Origin: Leptolyngbya sp. SIO4C5
GTDB taxonomy: Bacteria; Cyanobacteriota; Cyanobacteriia; Phormidesmidales; Phormidesmidaceae
Assembly (NCBI GenBank): GCA_010671965.1
Contig: JAAHIC010000391.1
Span: forward strand, 1-5,092
Length of the DNA stretch: 5,092 bases
Direction of reading: 5' to 3'
Positions 1 to 5,023 of the stretch are shown here, in pieces. The position numbers and the translations under genes were made by a program. Numbering within the stretch: the first letter of the stretch is position 1; each line of letters begins with the position of its first letter. Below the pieces are notes generated by a model, which made no database searches, was not told the DNA's origin, and saw nothing but the letters and a program-made list of their open reading frames with translations.

Positions 1-29
1 TTTTATGAACTGCCCCAGCCACCGCCATC

Positions 30-41
30 CAGTGCTACAAT
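30..41 (+). promoter_or_regulatory. Extended -10 promoter of the tRNA-Arg gene
   Basis: The sequence TGCTACAAT at 33-41 is an extended -10 element (TGn followed by TACAAT, 5 of 6 matches to TATAAT). Its end lies 12 nt before the first tRNA base, which puts the predicted transcript start at about 47-49, a short 5' leader for RNase P. No convincing -35 box is present at the normal spacing (13-18 reads cccagc), which fits an extended -10 promoter. Inferred from sequence only. Confidence 0.45.
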
Positions 42-53
42 CCAAAAGAATGA

Positions 54-127
54 GGGCATGTAGCTCAGTAGGATAGAGCATCAGATTCCGGTTCTGAGGG
101 TCGGGGGTTCGAATCCCTCCATGCTCG
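54..127 (+). tRNA. tRNA-Arg, anticodon CCG
   Basis: This folds into a full cloverleaf that reads the arginine codon CGG. The acceptor stem is 54-60 with 120-126 (seven pairs, one of them G-U at the second position). T8 and A9 are at 61-62. The D stem is 63-66 with 76-79, and its loop holds the conserved GG at 71-72. The anticodon stem is 81-85 with 93-97, with the loop TTCCGGT and anticodon CCG at 88-90. The variable region is 98-102. The T stem is 103-107 with 115-119, with the loop TTCGAAT. The discriminator base is G127. The 3' CCA is not encoded, so a CCA-adding enzyme must supply it. No U-rich terminator follows, and the convergent gene ends only 18 bp away. Confidence 0.95.
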
Positions 128-145
128 TTAAGTCAGTTAAAGTTC

Positions 146-394
146 TTAGTTTGCGGCGATCGCAGTCTTTCCCGTCTGTGCAGGCAGATGTTCCCGGTAG
201 TCGGGATCCGTCCAGCAGCGGGGCAGTGCCTCCTCAGAAGGAAACTGTAGATCAGCTTTGGCAAACGACTCAGGTTCCTGCAGTTCCTCTCCAGCATGGA
301 AACGACCTGTTACCTGAGTGCGGCAGGGATCCCAAAGATCGGGCAGCGTCAAAACTTCAACTAGATTACCTGTATGCGAATGCTTGAGAAACAT
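146..394 (-). CDS. Small conserved-looking protein of unknown function (82 aa)
   Basis: I do not recognise a function. The protein begins MFLKHSHTGNLVEVL and carries a DPC motif (residues 22-24), a GRFHAGEELQEPE segment (30-42), and FPSEEALPRCW (51-61) followed by DPDYR (63-67). It is acidic in the middle and has two cysteines (24, 60) and two histidines (5, 33), but no signal peptide or membrane segment. From memory it resembles short cyanobacterial proteins, sometimes carrying vague labels such as 'acetyltransferase'; at this size it cannot be a complete acetyltransferase. The frame could also open at an ATG at 398-400. GAGGGAGA (401-408) sits only 1-2 nt from that ATG but about 7 nt from the ATG at 392-394, so the inner start is chosen. 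The stop is TAA. It may be co-transcribed with the upstream minus-strand gene, 123 bp away. The last 12 or so residues look unconserved. Confidence 0.72.
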   Translation of the reverse strand: MFLKHSHTGNLVEVLTLPDLWDPCRTQVTGRFHAGEELQEPESFAKADLQFPSEEALPRCWTDPDYREHLPAQTGKTAIAAN

Positions 395-400
395 AGCCAT

Positions 401-408
401 TCTCCCTC
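401..408 (-). promoter_or_regulatory. Shine-Dalgarno site deciding the start of the 82-aa gene
   Basis: Read on the minus strand, GAGGGAGA contains GGAG with 7 nt to the ATG at 392-394, but only 1 nt to the outer ATG at 398-400. The inner ATG is therefore the likely start. Confidence 0.6.
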
Positions 409-517
409 GGCAAAGTTACGGTGCGGAGATAGCTTCAGTCTAGTTTTTAGCTGCTGAGACAATAAAAATTGGGCATATTCTTAGCATTTTTAGGCAGTTT
501 TGGGAGCGCTGAGCTGC

Positions 518-856
518 TTAGGAATTATGGCGTCGCCATTTAGTATCTAGCAGCGTTTTGCTGAGAACCCGCAGCGGATCGGCGGTTTCCCAGGTGAATA
601 GCGCGAAATCAATGGGGCCGTAATAGCGCTCGGCCTGCTCCGCCAAGTTCACTAAAAAGGGATCATGCAGGTTAATACGCTCCTGCAGGCGAATCGCTAA
701 TAGGGGCAGCCCTCCCTGCCCTTCAGCTGGAATAATGCTCCACTCGCAGCGATCTAACATAGACTGCACAGAGCGGTCTAACGAGGCTTTAAACTGTCTC
801 AGGCGAGCAGACTTACGATAAAGCTCTCGAACTAAAGCAGAATCAGATGGTTGCAT
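518..856 (-). CDS. Hypothetical protein, soluble, 112 aa
   Basis: I do not recognise the family. The N-terminal part (residues about 5-37) is rich in Arg and Lys and looks helical, with LVRELYRKSARLRQFK at 9-23 followed by DRSVQSMLDRCEW. The middle has a Gly-rich turn (46-49) and a short hydrophobic stretch (50-57). The C-terminal half has an acidic helix and aromatic residues (YYGPIDFALFTWE, 78-90), ending in the basic tail KWRRHNS. There is no signal peptide or membrane helix. The frame stays open to a TTG at 881-883, but the ATG at 854-856 is preferred because the TTG has a purine run (AAGAAAGG) butted directly against it. The ATG itself has no clear Shine-Dalgarno site, so the start is uncertain. 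Codon use matches the neighbours, and the gene is divergent from the S4-domain gene. It is probably a real, lineage-restricted gene. Confidence 0.65.
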   Translation of the reverse strand: MQPSDSALVRELYRKSARLRQFKASLDRSVQSMLDRCEWSIIPAEGQGGLPLLAIRLQERINLHDPFLVNLAEQAERYYGPIDFALFTWETADPLRVLSKTLLDTKWRRHNS

Positions 857-864
857 AAGGATTG

Positions 865-874
865 TTCTTAAGAA
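865..874. promoter_or_regulatory. Perfect 10-bp palindrome TTCTTAAGAA in a divergent promoter region
   Basis: A perfect palindrome lies 9 bp upstream of the 112-aa gene's ATG and overlaps the proposed -35 box of the S4-domain gene. Its position would suit an operator acting on both directions, but a single 10-bp palindrome in A/T-rich sequence can arise by chance. Confidence 0.25.
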
Positions 875-896
875 AAGCGCCAACCTTTCTTACAAT
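868..896 (+). promoter_or_regulatory. Predicted sigma-70-type promoter of the S4-domain gene
   Basis: The -35 box TTAAGA (868-873, 4 of 6 to consensus) is separated by exactly 17 bp from the -10 box TACAAT (891-896, 5 of 6). The predicted start near 903 would give a leader of about 50 nt before the GTG start at 953. Confidence 0.42.
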
Positions 897-952
897 GCCG
901 ATGTTTCCTAGAGTTTAGCTTTGATATTTGGACTGAGAGGTAAAAATTTTCT

Positions 953-1168
953 GTGGATATTCCCCAAGAGTATATTAAGCTCGACCAGTTCCTAAAACTG
1001 CAGCAAATTGTGCAGTCCGGCGGTGAGGCCAAGCTGCTAATTCGCAGCGGTGAAATTAGCGTCAACGGTGAGCCCGAACTGCGGCGGGGGCGTAAGCTCT
1101 ATCCTGGCGATCGCGTTACCTTCGACGACGAGACTTTTGTGGTAGAAACCGTGGATCTGTCGGTCTAG
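953..1168 (+). CDS. Small S4-domain RNA-binding protein (YbcJ-like)
   Basis: The 71 residues are almost entirely one S4 RNA-binding domain, as in the YbcJ/RlbA-type small proteins (usual size about 70 aa). Visible features are the IKLDQFLKL opening (8-16), the turn SGGEAKLLI (22-30), the core GEISVNGE (33-40), the basic loop RRGRKL (44-49), and PGDRVTF (51-57) closing the fold. The basic residues R31, R44, R45, R47 and K48 form the expected RNA-contact surface. Family members are thought to bind structured RNA, probably rRNA or tRNA, but the precise target is not settled. The start is GTG at 953-955, with GAGAGG at 935-940, a rather long 12-nt spacing. No other start in this frame gives a complete domain. 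The stop is TAG. The gene is divergent from the 112-aa gene and lies 103 bp upstream of grxC. Confidence 0.88.
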   Translation: MDIPQEYIKLDQFLKLQQIVQSGGEAKLLIRSGEISVNGEPELRRGRKLYPGDRVTFDDETFVVETVDLSV

Positions 1169-1237
1169 GCTGTGAAAAATCTAGATAGTTATGGCCCAAA
1201 GGGTTCAAGAAAAGCCGCAAAAATGGCAATAAGTCTT

Positions 1238-1243
1238 TACAAT
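1238..1243 (+). promoter_or_regulatory. Possible -10 box for grxC
   Basis: TACAAT (5 of 6 to consensus) lies 28 bp before the grxC ATG. No good -35 box stands at 16-18 bp upstream (1215-1220 reads ccgcaa), so this is tentative. If real it would give grxC a leader of about 20 nt, starting near 1250. Confidence 0.28.
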
Positions 1244-1271
1244 TCAAGAATCACGGCATTTTAGGAAAACT

Positions 1272-1538
1272 ATGGCAACCAACGTCGAGATTTATACCTG
1301 GAGCACCTGCCCTTTCTGCATCCGAGCTAAAGCCTTGCTCGATCGCAAAGGGGTAGACTACACCGAATACTGCATTGACGGTGATGAAGCCGCCCGCCAT
1401 GAAATGGCCGAGCGGGCCAATGGTCGCCGCTCACTGCCGCAAATTTTCATCAACGACAAACATATCGGTGGCTGTGATGATTTGCATACTCTCGATCGCC
1501 AAGGCAAGCTAGATCCGCTGCTGCAGGCCTCCGTTTAG
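1272..1538 (+). CDS. grxC: Glutaredoxin (class I dithiol, GrxC type)
   Basis: This is a complete 88-aa glutaredoxin, the normal size for the bacterial Grx3/GrxC group. It has the dithiol active site C13-P-F-C16 following the beta strand VEIYTWST, the SLPQIFIN strand with the conserved cis-proline P56, and the glutathione-binding GGCDD motif (66-70). The family reduces disulfides and protein-glutathione mixed disulfides in the cytoplasm, using electrons from reduced glutathione. C34 and C68 are additional cysteines outside the active site. The ATG start is supported by AGGAAA (1263-1268) a few nt upstream. In many cyanobacteria, as I recall, grxC sits next to glutathione synthetase gshB; here the downstream neighbour is a yjbQ-family gene, 78 bp away. 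The stop is TAG and a T-run follows just after it. Confidence 0.96.
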   Translation: MATNVEIYTWSTCPFCIRAKALLDRKGVDYTEYCIDGDEAARHEMAERANGRRSLPQIFINDKHIGGCDDLHTLDRQGKLDPLLQASV

Positions 1539-1553
1539 GAACTGGCTTTTTTT
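1526..1553 (+). terminator. Weak intrinsic terminator candidate after grxC
   Basis: A run of seven T (1547-1553) follows an imperfect stem made of GCC/GGC and TCC/GGA, with loop GTTTA and a 3-nt bulge. The stem overlaps the last codons of grxC. It is weak, but the T-run placement just past the stop codon suits partial termination or pausing. Confidence 0.25.
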
Positions 1554-1616
1554 AAGGACTATAGACAAATTCAGCAGCCCGTAAGCGGTTTCAACCAGGC
1601 CGTTGATTGATTTTCC

Positions 1617-2036
1617 ATGAGCGTCTTACAAAAACAAATTCAGCTTTCCACCACCGGGCATGGCGACATGCACAATATCACCCGTCAGGTAAGTCAAATC
1701 GTGGCCCAGTCTGGAATAGCGCAGGGTCTTGTCAACGTATTCAATATTGGCAGTACGGCCACAATTGGCACAATTGAGTTTGAGCCAGGTCTACAAAAAG
1801 ATTTGCCCGACCTCCTCAATCAGCTGATTCCGCCCAGTCAGGAGTATGGTCATGAGCAGACCTGGCACGATGGCAATGGCCATTCCCATCTGCAAGCGAC
1901 CTGGATGGGGCCTTCGCTAACCGTGCCTATTCAGGCAGGAAAGCTAGTCCTAGGCACCTGGCAGCAAATCTTCCATTTGGAGTGCGATATTAAGCCGCGT
2001 CAGCGAACGCTGCAGGTGACGCTCTATGGTGAGTAG
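1617..2036 (+). CDS. YjbQ/UPF0047 family protein (secondary thiamine-phosphate synthase family)
   Basis: The 139-aa protein is the normal length for the YjbQ (UPF0047) family, small beta-rich proteins that form trimers. Hallmarks are the NIGSTATIG segment (43-51) and E54, the signature HDGNGHSHLQ (84-93), which supplies the clustered histidines and acid thought to form the active or metal site, then GTWQQIFHLECD (113-124) and the basic end RQR (128-130). The name comes from weak complementation of a thiE mutant by E. coli YjbQ; the physiological reaction remains unclear, so the annotation is of family only. The ATG at 1617 is fixed by an in-frame TGA at 1608-1610. No Shine-Dalgarno sequence precedes it, which is common in cyanobacteria. 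The stop codon TAG runs into the terminator hairpin. The gene lies 78 bp after grxC and may be read through from it. Confidence 0.93.
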   Translation: MSVLQKQIQLSTTGHGDMHNITRQVSQIVAQSGIAQGLVNVFNIGSTATIGTIEFEPGLQKDLPDLLNQLIPPSQEYGHEQTWHDGNGHSHLQATWMGPSLTVPIQAGKLVLGTWQQIFHLECDIKPRQRTLQVTLYGE

Positions 2037-2067
2037 CGAGCTATCTCATGGGGTTTAGATAGCTCGC
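2036..2067. terminator. Perfect 11-bp hairpin between convergent yjbQ and hpf
   Basis: GCGAGCTATCT (2036-2046) pairs without mismatch with AGATAGCTCGC (2057-2067) around a 10-nt loop. It starts on the last base of the yjbQ stop codon and ends 19 bp before the hpf stop codon. No T-run follows on either strand, so it is not a textbook intrinsic terminator; it may act as a 3'-end stabiliser or a bidirectional end for both transcripts. Confidence 0.6.
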
Positions 2068-2086
2068 CAAGGGGCGATCGCCTGCC

Positions 2087-2749
2087 CTAGTGAGCCGAGA
2101 CGCGCACCGCTTTCTCCGCTGAAGCCTGATAGTGGCCGTTTTGACTGTTGTTGGTGTGACCATTTTCACGCCGTGGCTGCAGTAGACCGTAGCCGCCATG
2201 ATTGCGCTCATAGATCACGTTGATTTCGTCAGTTTCAACGTTGTGGAACATATAGAAATCATGATCGACCAGTTCTAGCTGTTCTAAAGCAGTTTCTACC
2301 GTCATGGGTGGCATGGCAAAATACTTAGAGCGAACCACCTCATTGGGGAGCTGAGGCATCCGATTGTGGAGTACTTCAGATACGTCTGTGGTGGCATCGT
2401 CAGTTCTTGACACCAGCACATCATTAGGCTTCACGGGCAAATGGCTCTTGCCCTGTCTTTTTTCCTTATATTTGCGTAGCTGGCGCGTAATTTTGTTGGC
2501 AACTAGGTCAATGCTGGCATAGAGATTTTCACTGCTCTCTTCAGCCCTAACAACTGCACCATTGACATAGATTGTCACCTCAGCAGATTGGCGAGGATTT
2601 ATCCGAGGGTTGCGGGCCACTGATAAATGCACGTCAACCTCATTTGTCAGCGATTGAAAATGATTGACGGCTTTCTCGATTTTTTGCTGAACGTATTCAC
2701 GGATAGCATCGGTGACCTCAATATTCTTGCCCTGGATAACAAGTTTCAT
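2087..2749 (-). CDS. hpf: Long-form ribosome hibernation promoting factor (LrtA/HPF)
   Basis: This is a 220-aa ribosome-associated factor of the long HPF class (cyanobacterial name lrtA). The N-terminal S30AE domain (about 1-98) has the opening [20 protein letters not shown], the strand [23 protein letters not shown] (56-71), the helix [22 protein letters not shown], and a basic patch that sits in the 30S decoding channel. A linker (about 100-137) leads to the C-terminal dimerisation domain (139-192: [11 protein letters not shown], then [13 protein letters not shown], ending [17 protein letters not shown]). In this class the C-terminal domains dimerise to join two 70S ribosomes into silent 100S particles. 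A final tail (193-220) is Asn/His-rich and variable. The frame opens at a TTG at 2753-2755, but the ATG at 2747-2749 is chosen because AGGGAGG lies 7 nt before it. lrtA of Synechococcus PCC 7002 is a light-repressed transcript controlled in part through its leader; whether that holds here is inference. Confidence 0.96.
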   Translation of the reverse strand: MKLVIQGKNIEVTDAIREYVQQKIEKAVNHFQSLTNEVDVHLSVARNPRINPRQSAEVTIYVNGAVVRAEESSENLYASIDLVANKITRQLRKYKEKRQGKSHLPVKPNDVLVSRTDDATTDVSEVLHNRMPQLPNEVVRSKYFAMPPMTVETALEQLELVDHDFYMFHNVETDEINVIYERNHGGYGLLQPRRENGHTNNSQNGHYQASAEKAVRVSAH

Positions 2750-2943
2750 AAACAAGCCTCCCTATTCATTCGGCTTATGTTTTCACCCTAGCACCTTGTA
2801 TTTTGGACAACAGTCTCCTTTAAGATCCTTTGCATGGCGTGACGATTCTTGACTTGTGAAAGCGATAAATTGGCTACAAATTAAGCGATTTCCCGCTTCC
2901 CTTTCTATCGTTTGTCAGAGTAAATAGGGATATCTGGCTTTTG
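2750..2943. promoter_or_regulatory. Divergent control region between hpf/lrtA and lipB
   Basis: This 194-bp non-coding stretch must hold the promoters and leaders of both genes. On the plus strand, TTGACT (2849-2854) is a good -35 match, but the nearest -10-like box TACAAA (2875-2880) is 20 bp away; TTGTGA (2854-2859) pairs with the same box at 15 bp. On the minus strand, TACAAG (2800-2795) with TTAAAG (2823-2818) at 17 bp is a weak candidate that would give hpf a leader of roughly 40 nt; a start further upstream would make it longer. A small hairpin (AAGCG 2883-2887 with CGCTT 2894-2898) lies in the lipB leader. No single promoter stands out. Confidence 0.45.
2757..2763 (-). promoter_or_regulatory. 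Strong Shine-Dalgarno site of hpf/lrtA
   Basis: AGGGAGG on the minus strand is 7 nt before the ATG at 2747-2749. It is the best ribosome binding site in the window and rules against the outer TTG start, which it would overlap too closely. Confidence 0.75.
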
Positions 2944-3648
2944 ATGAATTTATCAAATCAGGTTTATAAACGCCCTTGCGAGCTGTATTCCCTGGGACTA
3001 ATCCCCTACCAGACTGCCCGGTTCTGGCAGCAGCAGCTAGTGGCGCAGCGCCGACAGGATACGACTTTAGCAGATGCTTTTCTGCTAGCAGAACATCCGC
3101 CGGTTTATACGCTGGGTCGAGGAGCTACCTCAAGTTTTCTGAAGTTTGATCCGGCGATCGCTCCCTATGAGGTTCACCGCACTGAACGGGGCGGAGAAGT
3201 GACCTACCATTGTCCGGGGCAGCTTGTGGGCTATCCCATCCTCAATCTGCGCTACTATCAGCAGGACTTGCACTGGTATCTACGACAGCTAGAAGAACTC
3301 GTGATCCGCGTCATTGCCCGCTACGGACTGGTAGGCGATCGCATTGCCGGGCTGACAGGTGTTTGGGTGGAGGGCCGCAAAGTGGCGGCTATTGGCATTA
3401 AGGTAAGCCGCTGGATTACCATGCATGGCTTTGCTTTGAACGTGAACCCGGATCTGAGCGGCTTTCAGCGCATTGTGCCCTGTGGTATCAGCGATCGCCC
3501 GGTAGGTAGTCTCTCAGAGTTCTTGCCTCAGATTCAGATTAGCCAGGTACAGCAGGACGTCGCTGATGTTTTCAGCGCCCTATTTCGGGTTGACCTCCGG
3601 CCTCGATCTAACCGCCAGCTTCTCACCCTAGTGACCCCAGATAACTAA
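2944..3648 (+). CDS. lipB: Octanoyl-[acyl-carrier-protein]:protein N-octanoyltransferase (LipB)
   Basis: LipB moves octanoate from acyl carrier protein onto the lipoyl-domain lysine of target proteins such as pyruvate dehydrogenase E2 and glycine cleavage H protein, the first step of de novo lipoate attachment in the cytoplasm; LipA then adds sulfur. The 234-aa protein has all expected motifs: [14 protein letters not shown] (47-60), [18 protein letters not shown] (82-99), the catalytic lysine K153 in [20 protein letters not shown] (148-167), and the catalytic cysteine C180 in RIVPCGI (176-182). C90 replaces the usual glycine in the YHGPGQ motif, which I recall as common in cyanobacteria. The ATG at 2944 is preferred over the in-frame TTG immediately before it. 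The Shine-Dalgarno is poor (AGGG at 2926-2929, about 14 nt away). lipA is not in the window. The PAP2 gene follows after 61 bp. Confidence 0.96.
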   Translation: MNLSNQVYKRPCELYSLGLIPYQTARFWQQQLVAQRRQDTTLADAFLLAEHPPVYTLGRGATSSFLKFDPAIAPYEVHRTERGGEVTYHCPGQLVGYPILNLRYYQQDLHWYLRQLEELVIRVIARYGLVGDRIAGLTGVWVEGRKVAAIGIKVSRWITMHGFALNVNPDLSGFQRIVPCGISDRPVGSLSEFLPQIQISQVQQDVADVFSALFRVDLRPRSNRQLLTLVTPDN

Positions 3649-3709
3649 GCTTTCCTAAAACGGGGCAAACCGATACTATGAGGCGAGATCACGCAGTAAG
3701 TTACCGATA

Positions 3710-4444
3710 ATGCCCAGAAGCGCTACAGGCTGGTTTACTTTAGATGTTATTTGGAAGACATGGCGACGCTTTCGCTACGACTGTCGGGCCATCCCGGCCA
3801 AAGCCTGGACTGTTTGGTGGCAGACGATCTTAGCTGGCTTGGGCATTGCGGCTTTAGTGAGCTATGGCATCACTCGGTTTGCACAGGCCGCTAGCAACTC
3901 TTGGCTGCAACCTTGGGATGAGCGAATGCTGACGGTTTTGACCAACCGCCTGCCGCTGACTTTTGCTCGCAGTATTACCTGGGAGTCACCGGGTAACCTG
4001 CTAATTATGCTGCCGCTGATGATTGCCTTTATTTCAATCGCCGTCTGGCGATCGCGCCCCCTGATCGCTGTTAGCGCTGCTGCCGCCTATGTCCTACAGT
4101 TTGCTCTGGTCTGGATTGGCTGGGGTCTGTGGAATCGCGGTCGGCCCACTTTAATTGCTGGCGGCATTGCCTCGCCCAGTCTACACTCGTTTCCCTCAGG
4201 GCACACCACTATTGTTTTTGCCGTCTATGGCTTCATGGCCTATCTGCTGTTACGAGCAGCTCGCAACTGGCTAGAGCGCCTGATCTTTTTAGTGACTTTC
4301 CTAGCCTGGGCCATACTGGTCAGCAGCGCCCGCCTGGAGCTAGGTGCTCACTGGCCCAGCGATATCGTAGCTGGATTTGTCATTGGCCTGCTGTGGCTAA
4401 TTGTCGTTGTCGTCGCGTTGAACCGGGCCGAGCAGTACACCTAA
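3710..4444 (+). CDS. PAP2-family membrane phosphatase with atypical motif 1
   Basis: This 244-aa integral membrane protein belongs to the type 2 phosphatidic acid phosphatase (PAP2) superfamily, which removes phosphate from lipid phosphates such as phosphatidic acid or undecaprenyl diphosphate. About six hydrophobic segments are visible (roughly 37-58, 95-113, 117-138, 167-183, 190-206, 219-237), the usual number. Motif 2 is complete as SFPSGH (160-165) with H165. Motif 3 is R208-x5-H214-x3-D218 within SARLELGAHWPSD. Motif 1 normally reads K-x6-RP; here RP is present (145-146) but the lysine position is W138, and no lysine occurs between residues 115 and 150. The N-terminus is basic (R19, R20, R22, R26, K31), as for a cytoplasmic end. 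The ATG at 3710 has only a weak upstream AGTAAG. The substrate cannot be told. The gene may be co-transcribed with lipB. Confidence 0.9.
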   Translation: MPRSATGWFTLDVIWKTWRRFRYDCRAIPAKAWTVWWQTILAGLGIAALVSYGITRFAQAASNSWLQPWDERMLTVLTNRLPLTFARSITWESPGNLLIMLPLMIAFISIAVWRSRPLIAVSAAAAYVLQFALVWIGWGLWNRGRPTLIAGGIASPSLHSFPSGHTTIVFAVYGFMAYLLLRAARNWLERLIFLVTFLAWAILVSSARLELGAHWPSDIVAGFVIGLLWLIVVVVALNRAEQYT

Positions 4445-4471
4445 GATAGCGGCGAGCTATACCTATTCGCC
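4445..4471. terminator. Overlapping short inverted repeats at the PAP2/DUF4330 convergent junction
   Basis: Two mutually exclusive small hairpins are possible: ATAGC (4446-4450) with GCTAT (4456-4460), and GGCGAG (4451-4456) with TTCGCC (4466-4471, one G-T pair). The gap between the two stop codons is only 18 bp and no T-run follows. They may mark transcript ends, but they are weak. Confidence 0.25.
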
Positions 4472-5008
4472 AACTGGCTCCTCTAAAATCCGTACGCCCA
4501 CGACGCTGGTATAAAAGTCGTAAAGCTCACCTTCTAGCTCAATCTGAGTGCCAATTTTGACCTTGTTATTGCCTAAGACCGGTCCGCTCTCGGTGATCTG
4601 TGCATCGCCGACTAGGGTGATAAGCATGTCAATGGTGTAGTTCAGCTCTGGGCGCGGATCGGGAAAAGCTGCAACTGTACCATCGGGCTGCGGAACGGCT
4701 GTGCTTCGCGGTAGGCGCTCTATGTCTTTAATGGCAACTTCACCATAGGGCTGATTGCGAATAATAATGCTAGTTTTTTCAGCCGTTGATAGGGTTTCAA
4801 ACAGCTCGTCTGGGTTAGAGGCCGTTAGCCCGCGCACCATGACATCCACCTCTACCGGCTTAGTCTCAACTCCCACCTGAGCCACCGAGCCAGAGGTTCC
4901 CGGAAAGAAGAAAATGCCTACAATCACCATCAGGATGATTAAGGCAGCCCCAATATCCAGCAGACTGACTTTGCCAAACAAGCGGCCCTTAGAATCCAAG
5001 ATAGCCAT
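4463..5008 (-). CDS. DUF4330 domain-containing protein, membrane anchored
   Basis: The function is unknown. The 181-aa protein starts MAILDSKGRLFGKVSLLDIGA and has one clear membrane helix (about 17-36, DIGAALIILMVIVGIFFF) followed by a soluble region, so it is probably anchored by its N-terminus with the rest outside the cytoplasm or in the lumen. The N-terminal DSKGRLFGKVSLLD pattern and single helix match what I remember of DUF4330 proteins, which are typical of cyanobacteria. The soluble part has beta-type strands (VEVDVMVRGL 52-61; NYTIDMLITLVG 123-134) and a C-terminal repeat-like beta segment (KVKIGTQIELEGELYDFYTSVVGVRI, 149-174, given in part). The frame opens at a GTG at 5015-5017, but the ATG at 5006-5008 fits the family start and has GGAG 10 nt before it. 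The stop is TAG. A hairpin lies next to the ribosome binding site. Confidence 0.85.
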   Translation of the reverse strand: MAILDSKGRLFGKVSLLDIGAALIILMVIVGIFFFPGTSGSVAQVGVETKPVEVDVMVRGLTASNPDELFETLSTAEKTSIIIRNQPYGEVAIKDIERLPRSTAVPQPDGTVAAFPDPRPELNYTIDMLITLVGDAQITESGPVLGNNKVKIGTQIELEGELYDFYTSVVGVRILEEPVGE

Positions 5009-5023
5009 AGTAAACACGCTCCA

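Larger units (their letters stand above)
156..4055. repeat. HIP1 octamers (GCGATCGC), seven dispersed copies
   Basis: Copies lie at 156-163, 1107-1114, 2074-2081, 3154-3161, 3335-3342, 3491-3498 and 4048-4055; the coordinates of this entry only bracket them. Six fall inside genes (three in lipB) and one lies between the convergent yjbQ and hpf genes. HIP1 is a hallmark of many cyanobacterial genomes and is the main evidence for the host group. Confidence 0.9.

Noticed and set aside
121..387. Plus-strand open frame of 88 codons beginning in the tRNA 3' end
   Set aside because: It starts inside the tRNA acceptor stem and lies opposite the 82-aa gene, whose protein has far more family-like composition. 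The plus-strand translation looks like random sequence rich in Ser, Gln and Pro.
868..1065. Minus-strand open frame of 65 codons
   Set aside because: It lies across the S4-domain gene and the divergent promoter region, and its translation has no domain character; the S4 frame is clearly the coding one.
1539..1616. TATAGA at 1560-1565 as a promoter for yjbQ
   Set aside because: Only 4 of 6 bases match and the -35 position (1537-1542) has no similarity to TTGACA, so it is too weak to list.
2912..2940. TTGTCA at 2912-2917 as a -35 box for lipB
   Set aside because: The hexamer is a good match, but the sequence 17 bp downstream (tggctt) is not a -10 box and would start the transcript inside the coding region.
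3210..3401. Plus-strand open frame of 63 codons inside lipB
   Set aside because: It is a second frame of a certain lipB gene, Arg/Cys/Ser-rich as expected for a shadow frame.
4129..4449. Plus-strand open frame of 106 codons inside the PAP2 gene
   Set aside because: It is a shifted frame of the PAP2 gene; the true frame carries the PSGH and R-x5-H-x3-D motifs.
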